From Sphingomonas albertensis (GTDB taxonomy: Bacteria; Pseudomonadota; Alphaproteobacteria; Sphingomonadales; Sphingomonadaceae): DNA of 64,000 nt. Position 1 is the first letter of the stretch. Every line of letters begins with the position of its first letter. Shown here piece after piece: positions 53,899 to 63,717 of the stretch. The notes beneath the pieces were generated by a model. That model saw only the letters and a list, made by a program, of their open reading frames with translations, ran no database searches and was not told the DNA's origin. The DNA is taken from NCBI RefSeq assembly GCF_014358075.1, contig NZ_JACONT010000003.1, positions 1 to 64,000 on the forward strand, in the 5' to 3' direction. A program made the position numbers and the translations under genes.

Positions 53899-55119
53899 GT
53901 GAAAATCGCTGAACCTGCCTCGCGCGGCTTCGATGCGAGCCGATTGGCGGCGATCGATACGCTGCTCCGGACGCGCTACATCGATTCGGGCAAGCTGCCG
54001 AACGCGCAATTGCTGATCGCGCGCGACGGCGAGATCGTCCATTTCTCGAACGCGGGCGCGGCGCGTGAGGGCGGCAAGAGCGTCAACGAAGGATCGCTGT
54101 TCCGGATCGCATCGATGACCAAGCCGATCACCTCGGTCGCGTTCATGATGCTGGTCGAACAGGGACTCGTCGCGGTCGATACGCCGGTCCATCACGTGCT
54201 GCCCGAGTTCAAGGATATCGCGGTCTATAATGGCGGCGGCGGCGGCGTGCCGTTCGTAACCAAGCCGACCGCCGAGCCGATGCGGATGGTCGATCTGCTG
54301 CGCCATACCTCGGGGCTGACCTATAGTTTCCAGAACCGTTCGAACGTCGACGCTGCCTATCGCGAGGGCAAGATCGAGAGCTGGCACGGTGGCCATGACC
54401 TCGACGGCTTCATCGGCGCACTGGCGAAGATCCCGCTCGAATTCTCACCCGGCACCGCGTGGAATTATTCGGTCGCGACCGATGTGCTCGGCGCGGTCGT
54501 GCAGCGCGTGTCGGGCCTGCCGCTCGACCAGTTCTTCAGGGAGCGCATCTTCGCGCCGCTGAAGATGGACGACACCTTCTTCCAAGTTCCCGCCGACAAG
54601 CTCGATTGGTTGACCGACTGCTACACGCTTGTCGCGGGTAAAGGCCGCGTGATGTACGATCGCGGTGCCGAGAGCGCCTGGAGCCGCGCGCCGAAGCTTC
54701 TGTCCGGCGGCGGCGGGCTCGTTTCGACCGCGCTCGATTACCACAGGTTCAATACAATGCTGCTAAACGGCGGCGAACTCGACGGTGCGCGGATCCTCGG
54801 GCGCAAGACGCTCGACCTGATGACGCAGAACCACCTGCCCGGAAAATCCGATCTCGCGACGATGTCGAAGTCGCTGTTCAGTGAGGCGTCGAACGCGGGC
54901 ACCGGGTTCGGGCTCGGCTTCGCGATCACCGACGACGTCGCCAAGACGATGGTGCCGGGATCGCAGGGCGAATATTACTGGGGCGGGATGTTCTCGACCG
55001 CGTTCTTCGTCGACCCGGTCGAGCGCCTATCGATGGTGTTCATGACGCAGCTTTCGCCGAGCAGTTTCTATCCCATCCGCCGCGAACTGAAGACGATGAT
55101 CTACGCGGCGATGACCTGA
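53899..55119 (+). CDS. Serine hydrolase, beta-lactamase/EstB-like
   Basis: A 406-residue class C beta-lactamase-fold enzyme. The Ser-x-x-Lys is Ser72-Lys75 in ASMTKPITS, the Tyr-x-Asn equivalent is WNYSVATDVLG, and the third box is near the C-terminus (WGGMFSTAFFVDP). There is no signal peptide, so an esterase in the cytoplasm is more likely than antibiotic resistance. The start is GTG without a strong ribosome site. It is divergent from the CoA ligase gene. Confidence 0.88.
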   Translation: MKIAEPASRGFDASRLAAIDTLLRTRYIDSGKLPNAQLLIARDGEIVHFSNAGAAREGGKSVNEGSLFRIASMTKPITSVAFMMLVEQGLVAVDTPVHHVLPEFKDIAVYNGGGGGVPFVTKPTAEPMRMVDLLRHTSGLTYSFQNRSNVDAAYREGKIESWHGGHDLDGFIGALAKIPLEFSPGTAWNYSVATDVLGAVVQRVSGLPLDQFFRERIFAPLKMDDTFFQVPADKLDWLTDCYTLVAGKGRVMYDRGAESAWSRAPKLLSGGGGLVSTALDYHRFNTMLLNGGELDGARILGRKTLDLMTQNHLPGKSDLATMSKSLFSEASNAGTGFGLGFAITDDVAKTMVPGSQGEYYWGGMFSTAFFVDPVERLSMVFMTQLSPSSFYPIRRELKTMIYAAMT

Positions 55120-55125
55120 GTTTCC

Positions 55126-55203
55126 GTTCTCCTGCGAAAGCAGGAGTCCAGTATCACGCAGGGCTGCCGATGCGGCCCTGGGCTCCTGCTTTCGCAGGAG
55201 AAC
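55126..55203. repeat. Palindromic repeat (GTTCTCCTGCGAAAGCAGGAG type)
   Basis: GTTCTCCTGCGAAAGCAGGAG and CTCCTGCTTTCGCAGGAGAAC are exact complements around a 36-bp spacer with CCAGTAT and CCCTGGG. The right arm ends five bases before the ribosome site of the FadJ-type gene. Confidence 0.9.
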
Positions 55204-55212
55204 AAGGAGAAT

Positions 55213-57261
55213 ATGATGACCTCGTCAACGAACACTGGCCCGATCCGCACCGAACGCCATGACGACGTGCTCGTCATCATCTCGAACAACCCTCCCGTCA
55301 ACGCGCTCGGCGCCGCGGTCCGACAGGGCCTCGAGGCCGCGATCAAGGAAGGCGTGAACGACGACAGCATCACCGCGATGGTGATCCGCTGCGACGGCCG
55401 CACGTTCTTCGCGGGCGCCGACATCACCGAGTTCGGCAAGGAGATAGTCGAGCCCGGCCTGCCGACCGTCGTCGACATGATCGAGGCGTCGTCGAAGCCC
55501 GTCGTCGCGGCAATCCACGGCACCGCGCTCGGCGGCGGCTGCGAGGTCACGCTCGGCTGCCATTACCGCGTCGCCGTCCCGTCGGCGAAGATCGGCACGC
55601 CCGAAGTGAAGCTCGGCCTGCTCCCCGGCGCGGGCGGCACGCAGCGTATCCCGCGCATCGCCGGCGTGAAGCTCGCGCTGGAGATGACCGCGAAGGGCGA
55701 TCCGATTTCGGCCAAGAAGGCGCTCGACGCCGGCCTGATCGATAAGATCGTCGGTGAGGACTCGCTTGAGGCCGATGCCATCGCGTTCGCGCGTGAGATC
55801 GCCACCAAGCGCCCCCTGCCCCGTGCGTCCGAGAAGACCGCGCAGGCCGATCCCGATGCGGTGGCTGCGTTCAAGAAGGAGAATGCGCGGCGTTTTCGCA
55901 ACTTTGACGCGCCTGCTGCGAACATCGCCTGCGTCGAGAAGGCCGCCGACGGCTCCGGCTTCGAGGAGGGCATCGCGTTCGAGCGCCAGGAGTTCATGAA
56001 GCTCATGATGGGCGTGCAGTCGGCCGCCCAGCGCCACATCTTCTTCGCCGAACGCCAGGCCGCCAAGATCGACGACGTTCCCGCCGACACCAAGCTACGC
56101 GAGATCAAGCGCGTCGGCGTGATCGGCGCGGGCACGATGGGCGGCGGCATCTCGATGAACTTCCTGTCGGCGGGCATCCCCGTGACGATCGTCGAGATGC
56201 AGCAGGATGCGCTCGACCGCGGCACCGGCGTCGTGCGCAAGAACTACGAGGCGACCGCCGCGAAGGGTCGGATAAAGCCCGAGCAGGTCGAACAGGCGAT
56301 GGGCGCGCTGAAGCCGACGCTCGACTTCGCCGATCTCGCCGAATGCGACCTGATCATCGAGGCGGTGTACGAGACGATGGAGGTGAAGAAGGAGATCTTC
56401 ACCAAGCTCGACGCAATCGCCAAGCCCGGCGCGATCCTCGCGTCGAACACCTCGTACCTGAACATCGACGAGATCGCCGCGTGCACCAAGCGGCCCGAGG
56501 ACGTGGTCGGCATGCACTTCTTCTCGCCCGCCAACGTCATGAAATTGCTGGAGGTCGTACGCGGGGAAAAGACCGCCGACGACGTGCTGGCGACAGTCAT
56601 GGCGCTGGCCAAGAAGATCAAGAAGGTCGCCGTGGTGGCGGGCGTCACTTATGGGTTTATCGGCAACCGCATGCTGATGCCGCGGCAGGTCGAGGCGACC
56701 AAGCTGCTGCTGGAGGGTGCGAGCCCGGAGCAGATCGACAAGGTCCACGTCGCGTTCGGCATGCCGATGGGGCCGTTCCAGATGAGCGATCTGGCGGGCG
56801 TTGACATCGGCTGGCACCGCGATCCGAGCCGGATCGAGAACATCCGCGATGCGCTGGCCGCGGAGAACCGCTGGGGCCAGAAGACCAAGGCGGGGTTCTA
56901 CGATTACGACGAGAAGCGGACGCCGTCGAACTCTGCGCGGGTCACCGAGATTATCGACGATTTCCGCAAGAAGTCGGGCGTGACGCCGCGCGAGATCAGC
57001 GACGAGGAGATCGTCGTGCGGACGCTCTACACGATGGTGAACGAAGGCGCGCTGATCCTCGAAGAGGGCAAGGCACAGCGTGCGTCGGACGTCGATGTGG
57101 TGTGGATCTATGGCTATGGCTGGCCGGTGTACCGTGGCGGGCCGATGTTCTGGGCGCAGTCGGAGGGCTTGGCGAAGGTCGTCGCGGGGCTCGAGAAATA
57201 CGGGTTCCCGGTGGCGAAGTCGTTGAAGGATGCCGCGGCATCGGGCGGTCGGTTGAAGTGA
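55213..57261 (+). CDS. FadJ/FadB-like fused enoyl-CoA hydratase / 3-hydroxyacyl-CoA dehydrogenase
   Basis: A 682-residue multifunctional beta-oxidation enzyme. Residues about 10-190 are a crotonase domain with the oxyanion block [20 protein letters not shown] and the acidic [16 protein letters not shown]. From about 300 follows the NAD domain ([22 protein letters not shown]) and the C-terminal helical domain ([28 protein letters not shown]). AAGGAG precedes the ATG at 55213; a second ATG follows at once. It carries out two consecutive steps on acyl-CoAs and fits the surrounding catabolic genes. Confidence 0.95.
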   Translation: MMTSSTNTGPIRTERHDDVLVIISNNPPVNALGAAVRQGLEAAIKEGVNDDSITAMVIRCDGRTFFAGADITEFGKEIVEPGLPTVVDMIEASSKPVVAAIHGTALGGGCEVTLGCHYRVAVPSAKIGTPEVKLGLLPGAGGTQRIPRIAGVKLALEMTAKGDPISAKKALDAGLIDKIVGEDSLEADAIAFAREIATKRPLPRASEKTAQADPDAVAAFKKENARRFRNFDAPAANIACVEKAADGSGFEEGIAFERQEFMKLMMGVQSAAQRHIFFAERQAAKIDDVPADTKLREIKRVGVIGAGTMGGGISMNFLSAGIPVTIVEMQQDALDRGTGVVRKNYEATAAKGRIKPEQVEQAMGALKPTLDFADLAECDLIIEAVYETMEVKKEIFTKLDAIAKPGAILASNTSYLNIDEIAACTKRPEDVVGMHFFSPANVMKLLEVVRGEKTADDVLATVMALAKKIKKVAVVAGVTYGFIGNRMLMPRQVEATKLLLEGASPEQIDKVHVAFGMPMGPFQMSDLAGVDIGWHRDPSRIENIRDALAAENRWGQKTKAGFYDYDEKRTPSNSARVTEIIDDFRKKSGVTPREISDEEIVVRTLYTMVNEGALILEEGKAQRASDVDVVWIYGYGWPVYRGGPMFWAQSEGLAKVVAGLEKYGFPVAKSLKDAAASGGRLK

Positions 57262-57298
57262 TCGGTCGCGGTCGTTTCTTTCGGGCAACCGCACGCTG

Positions 57299-58603
57299 AT
57301 GGAGCGGTCCGCGCTCCAGACCGCGGCGGCGATCCGTGCGGGCGAGACGACCGCGCTCGCCGAATGCGACGCGGCGATCGCGCGGATCGAGGCGCGCGAT
57401 GGTGCGATCAATGCCGTCGTCGTCCGCGATTTCGCGCGGGCGCGGGAGGCTGCACGCGCACTCGATGCGGAAGGTCCCGATGACCGGCCGCTGTTCGGCG
57501 TGCCGATGACGGTCAAGGAATCGTTCGACATCGCCGGCCTGCCGACCAGTTGGGGCGTCGAGATCCACCGCGACAACATCGTCGACCGCGATGCTGTCGC
57601 CGTAACACGGCTGAAGGCGGCGGGCGCGGTGATCCTCGGCAAGACCAACGTGCCGGTGCGGCTGAGCGACTGGCAGGCGGACAACCCGATCCATGGCCGG
57701 ACGAATCATCCCATCGATCCGACGCTGACACCCGGCGGATCGTCGGGTGGTGCCGCGGCGGCGCTCGCATCAGGGATGGTACCGCTCGAGCTCGGGTCCG
57801 ATATCGGCGGCTCGATCCGCGTGCCGGCCGCGTTCTGTGGCGTCTGGGGGCACAAGCCGACCTATGGCGCCTTGTCCGATATCGGCCACCGCGTGCCCGG
57901 CACCGACGGGGCGAGCGCGGTTCTCGGCGTCATTGGTCCGTTGACGCGCAATTCAGAGGATTTGGCCGTCGCGCTCGACATCCTCGCCGATCTGCCATTG
58001 CCCCGCCCGCGCGTCGATCTTGCCCGGCCGCGCGTCCTGTTGCTGACCGCACATCCCGCGGCGCGCGTGGATGCGTCGATCGTGTCGGCAATCGAGCACG
58101 TCGGCGAGGCGCTGGCCCGCTCGGGCGCAACCGTATCGCATGCGCCGCCGCCGATCGATCTCGCCGCGCAACACGCCGACTACATGCGGATGCTCGGCAT
58201 CGCGATGACCCGCGGCGGCCCCGCCCGCGACGGCAAGGTCGCGACGCTGTCGCACTGGTTCGACCTGCTCGATTCGCAGGCGCGGATGCAACGCGCCTGG
58301 GGTGCGCTGTTCGAGCGGTTCGACGCGGTGATCGCGCCGGCGAGCGGCGTGAACGCCTTCCCGCACATCGCCGAGTGCAACGTCGCGCGGCGCACGCTGT
58401 CGATCGACGGCGAGGATACCCCGTTCGGCGTCCAGTTCGCCTGGGCCGGGCTCGCCACCTTCCCCAATCTGCCCGCGACCAGCGTGCCTGTCGGGATCGA
58501 CCCGCGCGGCCTGCCGATCGGCGTGCAGGTCATCACCAACCGTTACCGCGACCACGACGCGATCGCCGTCGCCGCGCTGTGTAATCGACTAAGCAGGAGC
58601 TGA
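57299..58603 (+). CDS. Amidase signature family protein
   Basis: A 434-residue amidase with the Ser-cisSer-Lys triad: Lys in TVKESFDIAG, the Ser/Gly-rich signature TPGGSSGGAAAALASGMVPLELGSDIGGSIRVPAAFCG. The active elements are complete. It would hydrolyse an amide; the substrate is unknown and it is not a GatA, as no GatB/C partner is here. It starts 37 bp after the FadJ-type gene and ends 4 bp before the next gene, so it is part of that operon. Confidence 0.9.
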   Translation: MERSALQTAAAIRAGETTALAECDAAIARIEARDGAINAVVVRDFARAREAARALDAEGPDDRPLFGVPMTVKESFDIAGLPTSWGVEIHRDNIVDRDAVAVTRLKAAGAVILGKTNVPVRLSDWQADNPIHGRTNHPIDPTLTPGGSSGGAAAALASGMVPLELGSDIGGSIRVPAAFCGVWGHKPTYGALSDIGHRVPGTDGASAVLGVIGPLTRNSEDLAVALDILADLPLPRPRVDLARPRVLLLTAHPAARVDASIVSAIEHVGEALARSGATVSHAPPPIDLAAQHADYMRMLGIAMTRGGPARDGKVATLSHWFDLLDSQARMQRAWGALFERFDAVIAPASGVNAFPHIAECNVARRTLSIDGEDTPFGVQFAWAGLATFPNLPATSVPVGIDPRGLPIGVQVITNRYRDHDAIAVAALCNRLSRS

Positions 58604-58607
58604 TCCG

Positions 58608-59789
58608 ATGTCCGACCTCGATACTTTCCGGTCCGAAACGCGTGCGTGGCTCGCGGAGAATTGCCCGCCCGAGATGCGCAAGCCGGTGCGCTCGGAGGAC
58701 GACGTCTGCTGGGGCGGGCGCCAGTTCAAACCGTCGTCGCCCGCGCAGAAGGAGTGGCTCGACAAGATGGCCGCCAAGGGCTGGACCGTGCCGGATTGGC
58801 CCAAGGCGTATGGCGGCGGTGGATTGTCGCCCGCAGAGACGAAGATCCTTCGCGAAGAGATGGCGGCAATAAAGGCGCGCAACCCGCTCAATTCGTTCGG
58901 GATTTCGATGCTTGGGCCGGCATTGCTTAAATACGGCACCGAGGAGCAGAAGCTCGATCACCTGACCAAGATCGCGCGCGGTGAGATCCGCTGGTGCCAG
59001 GGGTATTCGGAGCCGAATGCGGGGTCCGATCTTGCCGGGCTCGCCACATCGGCGGAGGACAAGGGCGACCATTATCTCGTCAACGGACAGAAGGTGTGGA
59101 CCTCCTATGCCGACAAGGCCGACTGGATCTTCTGCCTCGTTCGCACCGACAAGACCTCGAAGCAGGGCGGCATCAGCTTCGTACTGTTCGACATGGCCTC
59201 GCCGGGCGTCTCGACCAAGCCGATCCTGCTGATCAGCGGCAATTCGCCGTTCTGCGAGACGTTCTTCGACAATGTCGAGGTGCCCAAGGTCAACCGCGTC
59301 TACGAAGAGAACAAGGGCTGGGACGTCGCGAAGTATCTGCTCGGGCATGAGCGCGAGATGATCTCGGGGATGGGGCTGGCGTCGAGTGGCGGCAATCCGC
59401 TGATCGACGGCGCGATCGCGACCGTCGGGCTTGGGCATGACGGGCGGCTGGCCGATCCGCTGCTGCGCGCGTCGATCGCGTTGTTCGAGGTGCGCGCGAA
59501 GGCGTTCGGGGCGATGTCCGAGCGGTTCATCGACGAGCTGAAGGCGGGCAAGGCGCATCCCGCGCAGCCGAGCATGATGAAGTACTACGGGACCGAGCTG
59601 AACAAGGGCCGGTACGAACTGATGATGGCGGCGGGCGGCTCTGATGCGCTCGAATGGGACAGCGATCGGTCGCGTGGCGGTGCGATCCCGCGGTCGTGGC
59701 TGCGGACCAAGGCGAACTCGATCGAGGGCGGGACGAGCGAGATCCAGCTCAACATCATCGCCAAGCGGATCTTGGAATTGCCGGCGTAA
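58608..59789 (+). CDS. Acyl-CoA dehydrogenase family protein (first of a pair)
   Basis: A 393-residue FAD enzyme introducing a double bond in an acyl-CoA. The FAD-binding blocks RWCQGYSEPNAGSDLAGLAT and GQKVWTSYA and the end IEGGTSEIQLNIIAKRILELP are visible; the last holds the expected catalytic Glu (IEGGT). AGGAG precedes the ATG. The next gene encodes a second, shorter family member; together they may form a heteromeric enzyme. Confidence 0.92.
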   Translation: MSDLDTFRSETRAWLAENCPPEMRKPVRSEDDVCWGGRQFKPSSPAQKEWLDKMAAKGWTVPDWPKAYGGGGLSPAETKILREEMAAIKARNPLNSFGISMLGPALLKYGTEEQKLDHLTKIARGEIRWCQGYSEPNAGSDLAGLATSAEDKGDHYLVNGQKVWTSYADKADWIFCLVRTDKTSKQGGISFVLFDMASPGVSTKPILLISGNSPFCETFFDNVEVPKVNRVYEENKGWDVAKYLLGHEREMISGMGLASSGGNPLIDGAIATVGLGHDGRLADPLLRASIALFEVRAKAFGAMSERFIDELKAGKAHPAQPSMMKYYGTELNKGRYELMMAAGGSDALEWDSDRSRGGAIPRSWLRTKANSIEGGTSEIQLNIIAKRILELPA

Positions 59790-59913
59790 TCCCCTCGCCC
59801 CTTCGGGGAGAGGGTGCCGCAGCGAAGCGTAGGCGGGAGAGGGGCAGTGAGGCTCGGACGATCCGACCCAACAGCCCCGCTCCCCAACCCTCTCCCCGAC
59901 GGGGCGAGGGAGC
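59790..59913. repeat. Palindromic repeat family F (intergenic copy)
   Basis: CCCCTCGCCCCTTCGGGGAGAGGGTG and, after a spacer, CCCCAACCCTCTCCCCGACGGGGCGAGGGAGCAG. This is the family that sits inside metH. Confidence 0.8.
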
Positions 59914-59927
59914 AGAAGGACGAAGAC

Positions 59928-61055
59928 ATGCCATTGTATCTAGACGACGACCAGACCGTCCTTCAGGACACCATTCGCGATTTCGTCGCGGAGCACGCGC
60001 CGGTGAGCCACATGCGGGCGTTGCGCGATGCCGACGACGCGACCGGCTTCTCGCGCGACCTGTGGAAGCAGTTCGCGGAGATGGGCTTTACCGGCATCCT
60101 GATCGGCGAGGACCAGGGCGGGCTCGGGCTCGGGCATGTCGAGGCGGGCGTGGTGCTGGAGGAGATCGGTCGCAACCTGTCCCCCTCCCCGTTCCTCTCC
60201 ACCGCGGTAGCCGCCGTCGAAGCGCTCAAGGGCACGGGGCAGGCCGAACGCTGGTTCCCGGGCATCATCGCCGGCGAGACTGTCGCCGCGCTCGCGATCG
60301 ACGAGGGCGCCAAACACCGCGACACCGTGACGATGACTGCCGAACGTTCAGGCAACGGCTTCAAGCTGACCGGCGCCAAGCGGTTCGTCACGCACGGCCA
60401 CACCGCCGACCTGATCATCGTCGCAGCGCGCACCGCGGGGTCGGACAACGACACAGACGGTATCACGCTGTTCGCCGTACCGAAGGATGCCGCAGGACTG
60501 ACGGCAAACGCCGAACGCCTCGCTGATTCGAGCTTGGCCGCGCGGCTCGAATTCGATGGCGTCGAGGTCGATGCGGATGCGGTGATCGGCGAGGTCGATG
60601 CGGGCCGGACGCCGCTCGATCGCCTGTTGCGTGCAGTCCGGACCGGGGCGTCGGCGGAACTGCTCGGCGTCGGCGGTGGCGCGATGGACATGACGATCGG
60701 CTACATGAAGGAGCGCAAGCAGTTCGGGACGCTGATCGGCAGCTTCCAGGCGCTCCAGCACCGTGCCGCGCATCTGTATTCGGAAATGGAGGTGGCGCGC
60801 GCTGCCGTGCTGAAGGCGCAGCAATTGCTCGACCAGGGCAACGACCGCGCCGACGAGGCGGTCTCGGTGGCCAAAGCGATGACCGCGCTGGCGACCACGC
60901 TCAGCGTACAGGAGGGCATCCAGATGCACGGTGGCATCGGCATGACCGACGAGTACGACATCGGCTTCTACATGAAGCGCGCGCGAGTGCTCTCCGAGAT
61001 GTTCGGGGATGCGAACTTTCACGCCGATCGGCTCGCGGTAGCCGCCGGGTATTGA
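59928..61055 (+). CDS. Acyl-CoA dehydrogenase family protein (second of the pair)
   Basis: A 375-residue acyl-CoA dehydrogenase-fold protein starting MPLYLDDDQTVLQDTIRDFV. It has the middle block KRFVTHGHTADLIIVAAR and the C-terminal helix pair with KQFGTLIGSFQALQHRAA and IQMHGGIGMTDEYDIGFYMKRA. The usual YEGTSEI segment with the catalytic Glu is not clearly present. The ATG at 59928 follows AAGGA; the frame above is repeat. A heteromeric partnership with the gene upstream is inferred. Confidence 0.9.
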   Translation: MPLYLDDDQTVLQDTIRDFVAEHAPVSHMRALRDADDATGFSRDLWKQFAEMGFTGILIGEDQGGLGLGHVEAGVVLEEIGRNLSPSPFLSTAVAAVEALKGTGQAERWFPGIIAGETVAALAIDEGAKHRDTVTMTAERSGNGFKLTGAKRFVTHGHTADLIIVAARTAGSDNDTDGITLFAVPKDAAGLTANAERLADSSLAARLEFDGVEVDADAVIGEVDAGRTPLDRLLRAVRTGASAELLGVGGGAMDMTIGYMKERKQFGTLIGSFQALQHRAAHLYSEMEVARAAVLKAQQLLDQGNDRADEAVSVAKAMTALATTLSVQEGIQMHGGIGMTDEYDIGFYMKRARVLSEMFGDANFHADRLAVAAGY

Positions 61056-61062
61056 CCGTAGG

Positions 61063-61119
61063 TTGTACCCCCGCGAAGGCGGGGGCCCAGACTGGGCACC
61101 CGCCTTCGCGGGTGAACAA
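61063..61119. repeat. Palindromic repeat family A (intergenic copy)
   Basis: TTGTACCCCCGCGAAGGCGG, a central GGGCCCAGACTGGGC and ACCCGCCTTCGCGGGTGAAC. It ends right before the AAGGAGG of the thioesterase gene and is almost the same as the copy inside the amine oxidase gene. Confidence 0.88.
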
Positions 61120-61128
61120 GGAGGTCAG

Positions 61129-62016
61129 ATGCCTGCCGATACTGCTGAAGTAACGCCCGAAGCACTCGCCCAAGGTCTCGTCGACCTGCTTGAGATCGAG
61201 GAAGTCGATACCGATCTCTATGTCGGCAAGCGTCAGCCCGGCGGAGTCGGCCGCGTGTTCGGCGGGCAGGTCATCGCGCAGGCGCTGCAAGCCGCACAAC
61301 GCTCGACCGAAAGCCCCAAGGCAGCCCACTCGCTCCACGCGTATTTCATGCGCCCGGGCAACGAGGACTATCCGATCGTCTATCGCGTCGTCCGCGATTT
61401 CGAAGGTCGCAGCTTCGCGACGCGGCGCGTGATCGCGATGCAGAAGGGCCAGCCGATCCTTAACATGGCGGCGTCGTTCCAGATGCCGGAGGAAGGCCTG
61501 CACCATCAGGACGCGATGCCCGACGTGCCGGCGCCCGAAACGCTCCGCTCGGACCGCGATCTGCGGCTCGAGAACATCGACGGCATTCCCGAGAAATTCC
61601 GCGCGCACATGTTGCGCTGGCGGCCGATCGAGGTGCGCCCGGTCAACCCGCGCAGTTGGATCAACCCGGCCCCGCAGGAGCCCAATTACGCCAACTGGTT
61701 CCGCCTCGTCGCGCCGATCGGTGACGATCCGGCGATGCACCGCGCGGTTCTGGCCTATGCGTCGGACATGGCGCTGCTCGGCACCGCACTCCTGCCACAT
61801 GGCAAGAACTGGATCACGCCGGGGCTGCAGACCGCCAGCCTCGACCATTCGCTTTGGCTGCACGAGGATTTCCGCGCCGACGACTGGCTGCTGTATGCCT
61901 GCGACAGCCCATGGTCGGGCCACGCGCGCGGCTTCAACCGCGGCAAGATCTTCGTGCGCGACGGTCGCCTCGTCGCCAGCGTCGCGCAGGAGGGTCTTAT
62001 CCGGATGCGCAAATAG
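61129..62016 (+). CDS. tesB: Acyl-CoA thioesterase II
   Basis: Hydrolyses acyl-CoA to free acid and CoA. The 295-residue protein has two hotdog domains; GGVGRVFGGQVIAQALQAAQRST is the first signature, SLHAYFMRPGNEDYPIVYRV follows, and the second domain has SLDHSLWLHEDFRADDWLLYACDSPWSGHARGF with the Asp/Thr/Gln-type site. A perfect AAGGAGG stands before the ATG at 61129; the frame above reads through the repeat. It closes the acyl-CoA gene cluster. Confidence 0.95.
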   Translation: MPADTAEVTPEALAQGLVDLLEIEEVDTDLYVGKRQPGGVGRVFGGQVIAQALQAAQRSTESPKAAHSLHAYFMRPGNEDYPIVYRVVRDFEGRSFATRRVIAMQKGQPILNMAASFQMPEEGLHHQDAMPDVPAPETLRSDRDLRLENIDGIPEKFRAHMLRWRPIEVRPVNPRSWINPAPQEPNYANWFRLVAPIGDDPAMHRAVLAYASDMALLGTALLPHGKNWITPGLQTASLDHSLWLHEDFRADDWLLYACDSPWSGHARGFNRGKIFVRDGRLVASVAQEGLIRMRK

Positions 62017-62034
62017 CCCCGCGCGTCATCGGGG

Positions 62035-63717
62035 TTACTTGCGCGTCCAGACCTTCTCGCCGCCGATCCAGGTCTCCTGCACGACCGTGGCGCGCAGGTC
62101 GGTCGGCGACGCCATGGTCGGATCGCGGTCGACGATGATGAAGTCCGCACGCTGTCCGGGAGCGAGCGCACCGAACTGCTTATCGGCAAACCCCGCATAG
62201 GCCGCCGCGCCGGTCATCGCCCACCACGCCTGTTCGCGCGTCACCAGCTCCTGCGGTTGCCATCCGCCTTGTGGCTGACCATCGGCATCCTGCCGCGTGA
62301 ACGCCGCCGCCCAAGTCGCGAACGGATCGGGCTTCTCGACCGGGAAGTCGGTCCCGAACGCGAGCTTGGCGCCGTTGGTCAGCATCGACTTCCACGCATA
62401 GGCGCCCGCAAGCCGGTTCGGCCCGAGCCGTGCCTCGGCCATCGTCCGGTCGCTGGTTTCGTGCGTCGGCTGCATCGAGGCAATCGTGCCGAACTTGCCG
62501 AACCGCGGCAGGTCGGTCGGATCGACGACCTGCGCATGCTCGATCCGCCAGCGACGGTCACCGGTATAGGTCTCGCTCTCGACCTGGATCGCGTCGAGCA
62601 CCATCTGGTTGGCCCTGTCGCCGATCGCATGGACCGCGACCTGATAGCCGTCCATCGCCGCCCGGCTCATCTGGTTCTGGAGCTGGTCGTCGGTCACGAA
62701 ACCCAGCCCCGACTGGCCGGGCGCGTCGGCATAGGGCTTCAACAGCCACGCGCCGCGCGAGCCGAGCGCACCGTCGGCATACAGCTTCACGCCACCCATC
62801 CTCAGGCGATCGTTATACAGCCACGGCGTCGGCCCCTTGCCGCCGATCCGGCTCGCGGTCTCGACGCCCAGCGCATAGCTCATGATACGGACGCGTAACC
62901 CGCCGATGTCCGCCATCCGGCGATAGGTCAGCCAGTCGTCGAGCGTCGTGCCCATGTCGGCGACCGCAGTGACGCCGTAGCGCAGCAGGATGCTCTGCGC
63001 CGTCAGGAAGGCGGCATCGCGTTCCTTGGGGAGCGGCTGGGGGACGACCTTCTCGATCAACGCCTGCGCGCCATCGACGAACACGCCTGCTGGCGCGCCG
63101 CCGGTCTTCTCGATGCGACCGCCGGGAGGCGAGACGGTCGCGGCGGTGACGCCGGCCTCGCGCATCGCCTCGCGGTTCGCCCAGCCGGCATGCCCATCGG
63201 CACGCGACAGCCAGATCGGGTGCCCGCCCGAGACGGAGTCGAGGTCGGCGGCGGTCGGGAAGCGGCCAAGCCCCCACGCCTCCTGGTTCCAGCCGCGCCC
63301 GATCACCCATTTCCGGTCGGGGTTGGCGGCGACATACGCCGCGATCCGCGACTTGGCCTCCTCGAGCGACTTGGTCATCGACAGGTCGAGCGACAGCGCG
63401 CCGAAACCCATCTCGATGACATGGCCATGCGCGTCGACGAAACCCGGCAGCACGGTCTTGCCGCCCATGTCGATCCGCCAGTCGTAGAGCGGCTTGCCGG
63501 CGTTTTTCTTCAATTCCTTGCGGCTGAGCTTGGGCGCTTCCTCGCCCGGCGGCACGAGCCGCGTGACCTTGCCATCCTTGTCGATCAGGATCGCCTTGAA
63601 GTGGATCACGCGACCACCGTCGGCGACCGTGATGCCGTTGACGTTGTCGACGATCCCGTCCGCAAGCGCGGGGGTCGAGAGCAGCGCGATCGCGGCTGCG
63701 GAAACCATCAGACGCAT
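62035..63717 (-). CDS. Exported amidohydrolase, YtcJ-like
   Basis: A 560-residue metal-dependent hydrolase of the amidohydrolase superfamily, YtcJ group. A signal peptide (MRLMVSAAAIALLSTPALA) sends it to the periplasm. The metal motif is DAHGHVIE, followed by ERAL-type HAIGDRAN, IEHAQ and GTDFPVEKPDP with the late Asp. The ATG at 63717 overlaps the stop of the next gene upstream by one base. The substrate is unknown; the family includes N-substituted formamide deformylases. Confidence 0.9.
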   Translation of the reverse strand: MRLMVSAAAIALLSTPALADGIVDNVNGITVADGGRVIHFKAILIDKDGKVTRLVPPGEEAPKLSRKELKKNAGKPLYDWRIDMGGKTVLPGFVDAHGHVIEMGFGALSLDLSMTKSLEEAKSRIAAYVAANPDRKWVIGRGWNQEAWGLGRFPTAADLDSVSGGHPIWLSRADGHAGWANREAMREAGVTAATVSPPGGRIEKTGGAPAGVFVDGAQALIEKVVPQPLPKERDAAFLTAQSILLRYGVTAVADMGTTLDDWLTYRRMADIGGLRVRIMSYALGVETASRIGGKGPTPWLYNDRLRMGGVKLYADGALGSRGAWLLKPYADAPGQSGLGFVTDDQLQNQMSRAAMDGYQVAVHAIGDRANQMVLDAIQVESETYTGDRRWRIEHAQVVDPTDLPRFGKFGTIASMQPTHETSDRTMAEARLGPNRLAGAYAWKSMLTNGAKLAFGTDFPVEKPDPFATWAAAFTRQDADGQPQGGWQPQELVTREQAWWAMTGAAAYAGFADKQFGALAPGQRADFIIVDRDPTMASPTDLRATVVQETWIGGEKVWTRK

